In this document: piece by piece, positions 1 through 6,638 of the stretch | Layout: every line of letters begins with the position of its first letter | How positions within the stretch are numbered: the stretch's first letter is position 1 | Assembly (NCBI GenBank): GCA_002841035.1 | Contig: PHDR01000134.1 | Span: 1-7,503 of the forward strand | DNA from: Bacteroidetes bacterium HGW-Bacteroidetes-12 | Lineage (GTDB): Bacteria; Bacteroidota; Bacteroidia; Flavobacteriales_E; Vicingaceae | Direction of reading: 5' to 3' | Length of the DNA stretch: 7,503 nucleotides | Made by a program: the position numbers and the translations under genes | The notes under the pieces: generated by a model | Databases searched by the model: none | What the model saw: the letters and a program-made list of their open reading frames with translations, nothing else | Told to the model about the DNA's origin: nothing

Positions 1-171
1 TCTAATCCTTTCTTCCAATTTACAATTTCCATTTTTAAAAGAACGTATTGTTTAAAAAAACTTTTATTTACCTCTTGACTTTGTCCTAAAAATCAACTAT
101 CTTCGTTTTTTTTCAGCGGTGTTCAAGCTACAAGCTCTCACGAAACAGTGCCGTGCACACACAACAGCACA
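1..171. other. Non-coding flank downstream of the lipoprotein-like gene
   Basis: I see no credible gene on either strand here. Positions 1-113 are very AT-rich with short A and T runs. Positions 114-170 are clearly richer in GC (31 of 57 bases) and contain a CAAGCT direct repeat (CAAGCTACAAGCT) and short GTGC/GCAC inverted pairs around GTGCCGTGCAC. The composition change stops at the lipoprotein-like stop codon, so the patch may mark the outer edge of the toxin-immunity segment. No hairpin followed by a T run on the minus strand was found, so no terminator is called. Confidence 0.6.
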
Positions 172-609
172 TTAATTCCAATTACTATTACTTGATGGCT
201 TTAAAAGTTCAAACTTTGTTGTGTCAATTTGAATACTATCCGACTCTATCGATTTAAACACCCTATCTCCCTTATTCGTAGCATTGTAAATCTCCTCTGA
301 AACTGATAATTCAAGCTTTTGAGGGATTAATGAGTCAAATAAATAATAGGGGGGGGTTTGAACATTGTTTATAGTTAATGTTTCAGTTGTATTATCTATT
401 TTTAAAATTAGACGGTAAGGAGCTAATTTGTTGTTCTTTATCTGAATTTTTGTCTCAACAATTCCATTAAACCCCAACTCACGAAACTCTTTTTTTCTTG
501 TTTGTAATATCCTGTCTGTATCTTCTTTTATATTTTCTCCATATTTAAAAATATTACATGAAAAACACATATAAATTAATAACCATAATATAAGCTTAAA
601 GTATTTCAT
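172..609 (-). CDS. Small lipoprotein-like protein, candidate immunity protein for the adjacent RHS toxin tip
   Basis: This 145-residue protein has a basic start followed by a hydrophobic stretch (residues 6-17) ending in FSC-N. Cys18 is the likely lipidation site, though the lipobox is imperfect because position -3 is Cys15. The rest is a soluble, lysine- and glutamate-rich chain with alternating beta-like segments (about residues 47-80). I do not recognise a named family. The ATG lies two bases after the stop of the RHS toxin tip, which is the position and spacing usual for an immunity gene in RHS toxin modules. An exported, lipid-anchored immunity protein would imply that the toxin acts in the periplasm or on the envelope; that is inference. 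Codons 85-87 contain a run of eight C, odd in such an AT-rich gene and a possible slippage site. It could instead be an unrelated hypothetical lipoprotein. That it is a gene is likely; its role is uncertain. Confidence 0.7.
   Translation of the reverse strand: MKYFKLILWLLIYMCFSCNIFKYGENIKEDTDRILQTRKKEFRELGFNGIVETKIQIKNNKLAPYRLILKIDNTTETLTINNVQTPPYYLFDSLIPQKLELSVSEEIYNATNKGDRVFKSIESDSIQIDTTKFELLKPSSNSNWN
349..356 (-). repeat. C8 homopolymer inside the lipoprotein-like gene (G8 on the plus strand)
   Basis: Eight consecutive C residues on the coding strand span the last two bases of codon 85 and all of codons 86-87 (Thr-Pro-Pro). I noticed no other G/C run this long in the window. Homopolymers of this size are known slipped-strand mutation sites. 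Gain or loss of one base would shift the frame at about 60% of the gene's length. Confidence 0.85.
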
Positions 610-611
610 AT

Positions 612-1421
612 TTAATAATTTTCAGAACCTAGTATTAATTTTTCTCCACTACCAAAATCTATATCTTGATTATAGTCAATTGTAGAACTACTTACTTTAT
701 CAAGCTTCTTTTGGAATGTATCTAATTTTTTTTCAAGTTTTTTAAAGTATTTATTTGGTCTTGGGTCAAAATCTTTAGGCATATTAACTCCTAATCCTTT
801 TTCAATAGGCTCTTGGCAAGCATCTACACAATTGTTAAATAATAGATTATATTTCTTCTCTCCTGAATTAGTCTTTGATTCAACCTCTTTTGCTTTCTCA
901 AATATTTTTTCATCTAATTTTGAAGAAGTTTTCAAAATAACTTGATCTGTATAAGGACTATTATTTACATCTTGTTTGGCTAATTGTATAGCCTCTTCTA
1001 TATCAGTTGTGTTTAAGGCTATTAACATAACTCCTCCCTGAACACCCTCTGACATCATTTTAGAGGCACTTCCTTCTACATCCGCTGCTCCTTGGGTCAT
1101 ATAATACCAATTACCACTTTTATCTTGAATTAATGATCCCATATGTCCTAATCCTCCCGCTCCATCTTTTGCGATTAAAATAACTACATCTTTTCCATCA
1201 GGATCAATATACTTTGTTGGATTACCTAGCACATAGGCATATGAACTCCAATTAGCATATTTCTGAGCAAAAGGGTCAAGACTCAAAAACCTACCCAATC
1301 TTGCGTCATAAATTCTAAATCCATAATTATAAGAGTTTCCCTCGCCTTGTACTTCTCCGTCTTTTTCTTTACCGTTAAAGCCGTATCTATAACCTTCAAA
1401 ATTTATATGTTGCCGTTGGCA
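612..1421 (-). pseudogene. Orphan C-terminal tip of an RHS polymorphic toxin: core end plus toxin domain, lacking the body and a proper start
   Basis: The open frame begins directly after the stop codon of the T9SS gene and encodes the end of an RHS-associated core: GYRYGFNGKEKDGE, then NYGFRIYDARLGRFLSLDPF, SSYAYVLGNPTKYIDPDGK. These are standard Bacteroidota RHS signatures. About 190 variable residues follow, as expected for an exchangeable toxin domain. Counting from the TTG at 1298, that domain has GHMG (His52), a WYY strand, and YNLLFNNCVDAC (Cys157), ending in a lysine-rich helix (about 182-201). A His-before-Cys order with NNC is reminiscent of permuted NlpC/P60 or papain-like enzymes; this is a weak fold guess. 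The large YD-repeat body is missing. No ATG or GTG lies in frame before the conserved core; the only candidate, TTG at 1298, falls inside the conserved DARLGRF motif and is unlikely to be an ancestral start. I therefore call a 5'-truncated fragment or silent cassette, although its frame is still intact over about 269 codons. Confidence 0.8.
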
Positions 1422-1426
1422 TCATT
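1406..1426 (-). pseudogene. Frameshifted relic of the RHS core (NDANGNI) overlapping the T9SS stop codon
   Basis: In the frame offset from the toxin tip, these bases read NDANGNI, which resembles a YD-repeat element (DxxGN). Restoring one missing base in a TAY codon just after it would give NDANGNIYNFEGYRYGF, a smooth entry into the conserved core. The first two codons (AAT GAT) contain the bases that serve as the TGA stop of the T9SS gene. In this frame a stop lies two codons further upstream, so the RHS-like sequence begins at about 1426-1430. Confidence 0.55.
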
Positions 1427-4400
1427 GTTTCACAAATTTAAGTGTTTTTGTTGATGTGTTCATCGTAAGTTGCAGTAAATAAATGCCATTTGCTAACTTA
1501 CTTATGTCTATTTGTTGTTGGTTACTTGGGTTGGTCGTAGCTATAAAAATTGTTTTTCCTGCCAAATCGGTTATGGTTGTTGTAAGGGCAGATGTGGTTG
1601 GTAATCCGCTTATTGTTAGCGTGTTATTGGCAGGGTTTGGAAAAACAGTAATCAATTCAAGTAGAGTTTCTTTTATTCCAACTGTTCCGCTATCTAAAAT
1701 ATTAATATTATCGAGGTAAATATTGTTTCCGTTTCCTGATTTGTTTTCAAAAAATAGCTCCACACTCGCTAAGCCAGATAAAGCACTTAAATCAACTGTT
1801 TCATTTCGCCATTCAGTGCTTGTTGGCACAAAAAAGAGCGGAAAAAAAGAGCGGGTTGCTAGTGCATTTCCATCTTTTTGCCAAAGCAATGTTTTTGTAG
1901 CCCCACAATCGTTGGTATAATAAATTGAAAGGGTGTCGTTTTTTGTGCCGCCAAACCGTGCGTGAGCCACATCAAAGGTAAGTTGTTGGGGTGTTGCAAC
2001 AGAAGTAAAATCAATTTTAGGAAGTTTCAATTCGTCTATTTGTCCTGTAAAATCAAAGGTTCTGTTATCTATAAAAACAGAGGAAGAGCTTGTTCCATAA
2101 GCACCAATTGTGTTATTATGGCTCCAAGTTCCGCTATTGTCTGGATTATTAATTGCCCAACCCGTTGGTGTTGCTGTTCCGTTTTCAAACCCTTCAACAA
2201 TAGGAAGGTTAATTCCTGGAGTTGGTTGTGTAACTTGAATATAGCCCGCTCTAAACAAAGAATCAACACCATTTACGTTGCTTACCACCAAAGAAACATC
2301 ATAATTACCTAAATTTGGATAGCAAACAGTTGGATTTAAGTCGGTAGATGTTGCGGGTGTTCCTCCAGGAAAATACCACATCCATTGCTGCCCAAGGTTT
2401 GTGGTGAGATTAGTAAATTTTGCACAAACCCCTGGACAAATAACCGTATCTGGCGAAGAAAAATCGGCTATTGGTGGCGTATTTACAGGAAAAACTGCTG
2501 ATTCCCAAATGCCTCTGCCAAAAGTTGCTGCTCTAATTTTTCCTGTTGCATAATGAATTTCTAGTTCATTTACTTGCACATTGGGAAGGTTATCCATAAA
2601 AGAAACCCAATTTAATAAATTATCGTTTTTATAATAAATACCTAAATCTGTGCCTACATAAATTCCGTTATTGGTTCCATTTTCATACAACACACAGTTA
2701 ATGGGTAGGTTAGGCAAGTTTCCAGATTCATTAATCCAAGTAGCTCCTCCATCAATAGATTTATATACTTTTTGACCATTAACAAAGCCTGATAGACTTA
2801 CCCAAAGAATGTTGGGGTTGAGGTTGTGAACAGAAATATACGTAATGCTATTGTTGGGTAATCCATTATTGATAACACTCCAAGAAGTACCACCATTGGT
2901 TGTTTTTCTGATGGTTGTTTGGGTGGCTATATAAATGGTATTTGAATTGGAAGGAGCAACAGCTAAAGAGCGAATAGTTCCTGTTGCCGAAAAATTTGAA
3001 ATTTGAGTCCACGAATTGCCTCGGTTGGTGGTTTTATAAAGATTGGTATAACCTGCGTATAAAATAGCTGGGTTGTTCGGATCTATTACATAAGGCGTTA
3101 CCCAAGCACCTGTTTCTGAGATGCTTCCTGTAATTTGATTAAACGAACCGCCTCCATTGGTAGAACGGTAAATGGTGCCATTTTGGCTGGTAGAATACAT
3201 AAAATTATTGTCGGAATAATCAATTAAACATTCCATGCCATCGCCACCAGTAACATGTGTCCAACTTCCAGATTTTAGCAACAAGCAGCCATTATCTTGA
3301 GCTCCAGCCATAATATTTCCTGCATTGTTGGGATCTGTTCCTAACCTATAAAATTGAGAGTTTTGTATTCCAAAAGTTATGTCAGACCAAGAAGATCCGT
3401 CATTGGTAGTTTTAAAAATACCACCATCAGAACCACAAAACAACGTATTTCCAAAATAATCTAGGGTATGAATATCAGCATGCACATAGCCAAAACTACC
3501 TGTGGGCCAATTCCATCGGGTATTAGCCGTAAAAGTGCTTCCACCGTTGGTAGATTTCCACACATTACCTCCTCCTGTAAAAAGTAAATCTTTATTAGTT
3601 GGTGAAACTGCCAACGCCAAATCGTACCAGCCTTGTCCTCCCGCATCGCTTCCAGTAGTGTTCCAACCCATAATGTTGGGTGTGTTTGCTCTTAAAGTAA
3701 AGGTATTTCCTGCATCGGTAGAGCGATATAAACCTAAAAAACCGTTGTCGTTTGGGTCGGTTGCTAGTGCATAAACATAGTTGGTGTCATCTTCGGTAAC
3801 TGCTATAGAAAATCGACCTACCACGCCCGTTGCTGGCAACCCATTTAATAATGTTGAAAAAGTATTTAACGCACCGCCAGCCACCGATTTAAACACATTG
3901 CTATTGGTTGAAGCATAAATTGTGTTTGGATTTAAGGGATTAAACTCAATATCTCTAAAATTTCCGCCTCTAACACTTGTCCAGCTTGCACCAGCGTTGC
4001 TAGTTTTCCATAAACCATTGCTGGTTGCTACAAAAAGTATGTTTGGATTGGTTGGATTTATAATGATTTTACGCATAATTCTTGATTGGGAGGTAGTCCA
4101 AATTAAACCTGTTGATTGCCAAGTGTTTCCTCCATCAATTGATTTTATAACGCCTATGCTGTAAGTATCACTTCCATCGCCATCGCCCGTTGCTAAATAA
4201 ATAACATTTGAGTTAGATGGGTCTATTGCAATGCCAGAAACTCCTAATGAGGCAAGTGTATCTGTGAGTGGAATCCAAGAACTTCCTGCATTGGTTGATT
4301 TCCAACATCCGCCTGCTGGTGCTCCAACATAAATAACATTGCTGTTGTTGGGGTCAACGGCAACCGTATTAATTCGTCCTATTCCTGGGTTCCAACCAAT

Positions 4401-4748
4401 AGAATTCCAACTTGTTGGACCCAATGGCGACCAGTTTGATGTTTTATTGCTTTTGTCTGCTTTAGTTGAAGCGTATTTTTTTTGAAATTTTTGAAACTCT
4501 TCCCAAGTTTTTCCTGGGTCTGGAATTACGCCTTGAGCATTCACTCTTGGTTCCATAAAATATTCCCAACGCTTAAATTGTTTCCACCCTTTGCCTTTTT
4601 CGTAGGGTTTGTTTTCCCAATAGTTATAAAAAGCTTCTTGAATTTCAAAAAAATTAGCGTTTTTATCTTCCATTAAACGCACGTATTCTTGTGAATAACT
4701 GTGTGTTATAATAAATACACATCCTATAATTAATCCTATATTTTTCAT
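1422..4748 (-). CDS. T9SS-secreted Asp-box (sortilin/VPS10-like) beta-propeller protein with PKD-like and C-terminal sorting domains
   Basis: This 1108-residue protein starts with a signal peptide (about 1-19, cut before QEY). A distinctive N-terminal segment contains GWKQFKRWEYFMEPRV (54-69). A long propeller region (about 105-750) follows, with ten Asp boxes of the S/T-x-D/N-x-G-x-x-W/F type at residues 151, 203, 249, 343, 399, 447, 529, 573, 616 and 664, most preceded by DPxNxNxIY-type strands. The region closes with ATFGRGIWE (741-749). A PKD-like domain spans about 757-840, with PIADF and YDVSLVVSN. A jelly-roll adhesin-like domain (choice-of-anchor J type) covers about 848-1020, with VEGFENG and GNNIYLDNINI. 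Residues 1027-1108 are a type A T9SS sorting domain (VFPNPANNTLTI, GIYLLQL, LKFVKQ). The protein should be exported and then anchored on or released from the cell surface. Its substrate is unknown; Asp boxes occur in glycosidases, sortilins and adhesins, and I see no catalytic set. The ATG is the first base group before the signal peptide. Confidence 0.92.
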   Translation of the reverse strand: MKNIGLIIGCVFIITHSYSQEYVRLMEDKNANFFEIQEAFYNYWENKPYEKGKGWKQFKRWEYFMEPRVNAQGVIPDPGKTWEEFQKFQKKYASTKADKSNKTSNWSPLGPTSWNSIGWNPGIGRINTVAVDPNNSNVIYVGAPAGGCWKSTNAGSSWIPLTDTLASLGVSGIAIDPSNSNVIYLATGDGDGSDTYSIGVIKSIDGGNTWQSTGLIWTTSQSRIMRKIIINPTNPNILFVATSNGLWKTSNAGASWTSVRGGNFRDIEFNPLNPNTIYASTNSNVFKSVAGGALNTFSTLLNGLPATGVVGRFSIAVTEDDTNYVYALATDPNDNGFLGLYRSTDAGNTFTLRANTPNIMGWNTTGSDAGGQGWYDLALAVSPTNKDLLFTGGGNVWKSTNGGSTFTANTRWNWPTGSFGYVHADIHTLDYFGNTLFCGSDGGIFKTTNDGSSWSDITFGIQNSQFYRLGTDPNNAGNIMAGAQDNGCLLLKSGSWTHVTGGDGMECLIDYSDNNFMYSTSQNGTIYRSTNGGGSFNQITGSISETGAWVTPYVIDPNNPAILYAGYTNLYKTTNRGNSWTQISNFSATGTIRSLAVAPSNSNTIYIATQTTIRKTTNGGTSWSVINNGLPNNSITYISVHNLNPNILWVSLSGFVNGQKVYKSIDGGATWINESGNLPNLPINCVLYENGTNNGIYVGTDLGIYYKNDNLLNWVSFMDNLPNVQVNELEIHYATGKIRAATFGRGIWESAVFPVNTPPIADFSSPDTVICPGVCAKFTNLTTNLGQQWMWYFPGGTPATSTDLNPTVCYPNLGNYDVSLVVSNVNGVDSLFRAGYIQVTQPTPGINLPIVEGFENGTATPTGWAINNPDNSGTWSHNNTIGAYGTSSSSVFIDNRTFDFTGQIDELKLPKIDFTSVATPQQLTFDVAHARFGGTKNDTLSIYYTNDCGATKTLLWQKDGNALATRSFFPLFFVPTSTEWRNETVDLSALSGLASVELFFENKSGNGNNIYLDNINILDSGTVGIKETLLELITVFPNPANNTLTISGLPTTSALTTTITDLAGKTIFIATTNPSNQQQIDISKLANGIYLLQLTMNTSTKTLKFVKQ

Positions 4749-4769
4749 TTACAACAGTAATAGTTTCTT

Positions 4770-4777
4770 CAAAAATA
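4770..4777 (-). promoter_or_regulatory. Possible Bacteroidota -7 box for the T9SS protein gene
   Basis: The minus strand reads TATTTTTG, matching the Bacteroidota sigma consensus TAnnTTTG, about 21 bases before the ATG. I do not see a clear TTG/TTTG -33 partner at the usual spacing, so the match could be chance in AT-rich sequence. Confidence 0.35.
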
Positions 4778-4893
4778 ATTAAATATATAATAGCATAGTA
4801 ATAAAAATAAATCAGTTATTGGATTCTAATGCTTTTTTATGAAATGTGTTGAAAAGTTTTATTTTACGTTAGCACTCAATAATTTTTTTGTCT

Positions 4894-4901
4894 TATTTTT
4901 G
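4894..4901 (+). promoter_or_regulatory. Possible Bacteroidota -7 box for the barrel protein gene
   Basis: The plus strand reads TATTTTTG, a match to TAnnTTTG, 25 bases before the ATG at 4927, which would leave a leader of roughly 20 bases. The -33 element is not convincing. It is the same octamer as the box facing the opposite way at 4777-4770. Confidence 0.4.
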
Positions 4902-4926
4902 ACAATTAATTTAAACCAAGAAACTC

Positions 4927-5427
4927 ATGAAAAAAATCACTATTATTTTATCAATCTTACTATTTTCTTTTACCACAAAAGCACAAAATCCGTTAGAAGT
5001 AGGTCAAATGCAATTTAATGCAGGCTTAGGTTTTTCTGATGTTGGAGTTCCTGTATATTTTGGGTTAGATTATGGAATACATGAAGATATATCTGTTGGC
5101 GGAGAATTATCGTTTAGAAGATACCGACAAAAAGTTTTAGGAAGCCGATTTAACCACAATATTGTTGGTATTTCAGGAAATGCTAACTATCACTTTAATA
5201 GAATTTTAGAAATCCCTTCGGAGTTTGATTTTTATGCAGGTTTAAATATTGGTTTTTTTGTTTGGAACTCGCCTGAAAATTTTAGAGGCGACCAATCATC
5301 TGAGTTAGGATTAGGTGTGCAAGTTGGCGGCAGGTATTATTTTAACGAAAAAGTAGGCATTAACCTCGAATTTGGTGGCGGTAACGCTGTGTCAGGAGGT
5401 AAAATAGGTATTTCTATTAAGCTTTAA
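4927..5427 (+). CDS. Small outer-membrane beta-barrel-like protein
   Basis: The 166-residue product has a clear signal peptide (KK followed by a hydrophobic run, cleavage after TTKA, Q20 as first mature residue). The mature part of about 147 residues alternates glycine- and aromatic-rich amphipathic strands: MQFNAGLGFS, PVYFGLDYGI, ISVGGELSFRRY, IVGISGNANYHF, FDFYAGLNIGFFVW, LGLGVQVGGRYYF, VGINLEFGGG and GKIGISIKL. Eight such strands fit a small OmpA/OprF-like or porin-family barrel in the outer membrane. There is no OmpA peptidoglycan-binding domain, so it is a barrel only. Its specific role is unknown. It is divergent from the T9SS gene and ends only seven bases from the converging channel gene. 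The ATG is supported by the signal peptide directly after it. Confidence 0.85.
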   Translation: MKKITIILSILLFSFTTKAQNPLEVGQMQFNAGLGFSDVGVPVYFGLDYGIHEDISVGGELSFRRYRQKVLGSRFNHNIVGISGNANYHFNRILEIPSEFDFYAGLNIGFFVWNSPENFRGDQSSELGLGVQVGGRYYFNEKVGINLEFGGGNAVSGGKIGISIKL

Positions 5428-5434
5428 TGTAACC

Positions 5435-6493
5435 TTAACTTTCTTTTTTGTGGTAAAGTGTTTGAGTTGGGAAAGCCATTTCTAAGCCATTTGCATTAAA
5501 TTGTTTAAGAATTTCTAAATTAATCTCAGTTTGGGTGCCTAATATGTCACTGTCTTTTTTAATGTAATAGATAAATAAAATTCCCAACGAAAAATCTCCA
5601 AAATTGTTAAATGAAATTAATATGTCGTCTTCTACATTTTGGTTATTTATTCCTATTTCTTTAAGCAAAGTAATGGCTTTTTCCATTTGCTCGGCTGTGG
5701 TATGATATACTAACCCTATGTTTAAAACTACTTTTCTTGTTGGTTCTGCCGAAACATTTTCTATCATATTTCCTATAAAAACGGCATTAGGAATGGTTAC
5801 CAATCTTTTTTCTAATGTTCTCATTCGGCTTGTTCTAATGCCAATTTCTTCTATAGTTCCATCAAACCCATTAATTTTTATTCGGTCGCCAATTTTAAAA
5901 GGTTTGTCCGTAAAAATCATTATTCCGCCAAAAATATTAGAAACCGAATCTTTGGCAGCCATTGCTAATGCCAAACCGCCAATTCCTAACCCAGCAATTA
6001 GGGCAGTTACATCATATCCTGCATTGTTAAGTGCTATTATTATCCCTAATATCCAAATAGTGGAACGCAACCCTTTTCTAACAATAGGTATAATTTGATC
6101 ATCGAGTGTACTTTCTGTTTTTTCAGTTAATGGCACAATATATTCTTTAATAATAGCATCTAAAAATCTAGCAATAAGCCAAGTAACATTTATGGTTATT
6201 AAGATATGATATACTTTCCCTAACCAAAGTAAGATGCTTTCTGGAAAAGTTAATTGACTAATTCCTAACCAAATACCAAAAATACTTATGGCAAAAACTA
6301 GCGGTTGTTGAACCATATCAACAATAATATCATCTAATTTCCCTTTGGTTTTAGATGTTATTTTCTTAATTACGTTGCCAAAAATCCAAACAATTACTTT
6401 TCCAAATACAACAGAAAGTAAAATGATAAGTAAGCTTATTCCCCATTGACTTACTGTGTTGTAATAAAATTGTTTTGCTAAAAATTCATTCAT
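5435..6493 (-). CDS. MscS-family mechanosensitive ion channel
   Basis: This 352-residue inner-membrane protein should open under membrane tension to release solutes during hypo-osmotic shock. Hydrophobic segments lie at about 20-39, 65-79, 94-115 and 144-159. The pore-lining TM3 region follows at 162-194, with GLGIGGLALAMAAKDSVSNIFGG, the glycine/alanine-rich MscS pore helix and its kink. The beta domain is diagnostic: PFKIGDRIKINGFDGTIEEIG (198-218), RTSRMRTLEKRLVTIPNA (220-237), NMIENVS. A C-terminal alpha/beta domain runs to 352. With more transmembrane helices than E. coli MscS (286 residues), it resembles the YnaI/MscS-like small-channel group common in Bacteroidota. Its start is separated from purE by a repeat-filled spacer, so cotranscription with the pur genes is possible but unsupported. 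Its 3' end almost meets the barrel gene, leaving no room for a separate terminator. Confidence 0.95.
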   Translation of the reverse strand: MNEFLAKQFYYNTVSQWGISLLIILLSVVFGKVIVWIFGNVIKKITSKTKGKLDDIIVDMVQQPLVFAISIFGIWLGISQLTFPESILLWLGKVYHILITINVTWLIARFLDAIIKEYIVPLTEKTESTLDDQIIPIVRKGLRSTIWILGIIIALNNAGYDVTALIAGLGIGGLALAMAAKDSVSNIFGGIMIFTDKPFKIGDRIKINGFDGTIEEIGIRTSRMRTLEKRLVTIPNAVFIGNMIENVSAEPTRKVVLNIGLVYHTTAEQMEKAITLLKEIGINNQNVEDDILISFNNFGDFSLGILFIYYIKKDSDILGTQTEINLEILKQFNANGLEMAFPTQTLYHKKES

Positions 6494-6508
6494 AGTTTAT
6501 TTATTTTA

Positions 6509-6545
6509 GTGATGAGTGGTGAGTGATGAGTGGTGAGTGGTGAGT
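6509..6545 (+). repeat. 7-bp minisatellite GTGRTGA, five copies plus two bases
   Basis: Five head-to-tail heptamers (GTGATGA, GTGGTGA, GTGATGA, GTGGTGA, GTGGTGA) and a trailing GT lie 15 bases before the channel gene's start codon, in its upstream region. Only the fourth base varies (A or G). Confidence 0.95.
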
Positions 6546-6550
6546 TATTT

Positions 6551-6638
6551 TCACATTGTTACATTGACAAATTCTCACATTCTCACATTCTCACATTGTT
6601 ACATTTTCACATTCTCACATTGTTAAATTGATACATCT
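6551..6638 (+). repeat. 8-bp minisatellite based on TCACATTS, ten copies and a degenerate eleventh
   Basis: Starting at 6551 the sequence divides into in-phase octamers: TCACATTG, TTACATTG, ACAAATTC, TCACATTC, TCACATTC, TCACATTG, TTACATTT, TCACATTC, TCACATTG, TTAAATTG, then a decayed ATACATCT that enters the stop codon of purE. Bases 3, 5, 6 and 7 are nearly invariant. Similar ACATT-type arrays occur between genes in some Flavobacteria, as far as I recall. Confidence 0.95.

Larger units (their letters stand above)
4749..4926. promoter_or_regulatory. Divergent intergenic region between the T9SS protein and barrel protein genes
   Basis: This 178-bp AT-rich spacer separates two divergent genes and must carry at least the start signals for both. 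Apart from the two TAnnTTTG-like boxes listed separately, I see no strong hairpin, operator-like palindrome or leader peptide. Confidence 0.6.

Noticed and set aside
114..171. Integron attC site bounding the toxin-immunity cassette
   Set aside because: No GTTRRRY/RYYYAAC core pair is present in a suitable inverted arrangement, and no integrase is visible.
100..171. Rho-independent terminator after the lipoprotein-like gene
   Set aside because: The short GTGC/GCAC pairings have stems of only about four base pairs and are not followed by T residues on the minus strand; the nearby run is A on that strand.
1296..1298. TTG at 1298 as the true start of a 228-residue protein
   Set aside because: It lies inside the conserved RHS motif DARLGRFLSLDP, and the homologous frame continues 41 codons upstream to the T9SS stop codon.
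1422..1424. TGA readthrough or recoding joining the T9SS protein to the RHS tip
   Set aside because: The two frames match, but the T9SS sorting domain ends in the normal LKFVKQ and must be C-terminal to work. No recoding signal is visible, and no other gene here uses TGA as a sense codon.
1483..4676. Several plus-strand open frames of 60-120 codons across the T9SS gene
   Set aside because: They are antisense shadows of the repetitive propeller gene, with no signal, domain or composition support.
6509..6638. CRISPR array
   Set aside because: The units are 7 and 8 bases long, directly head to tail, with no unique spacers and no cas genes nearby.
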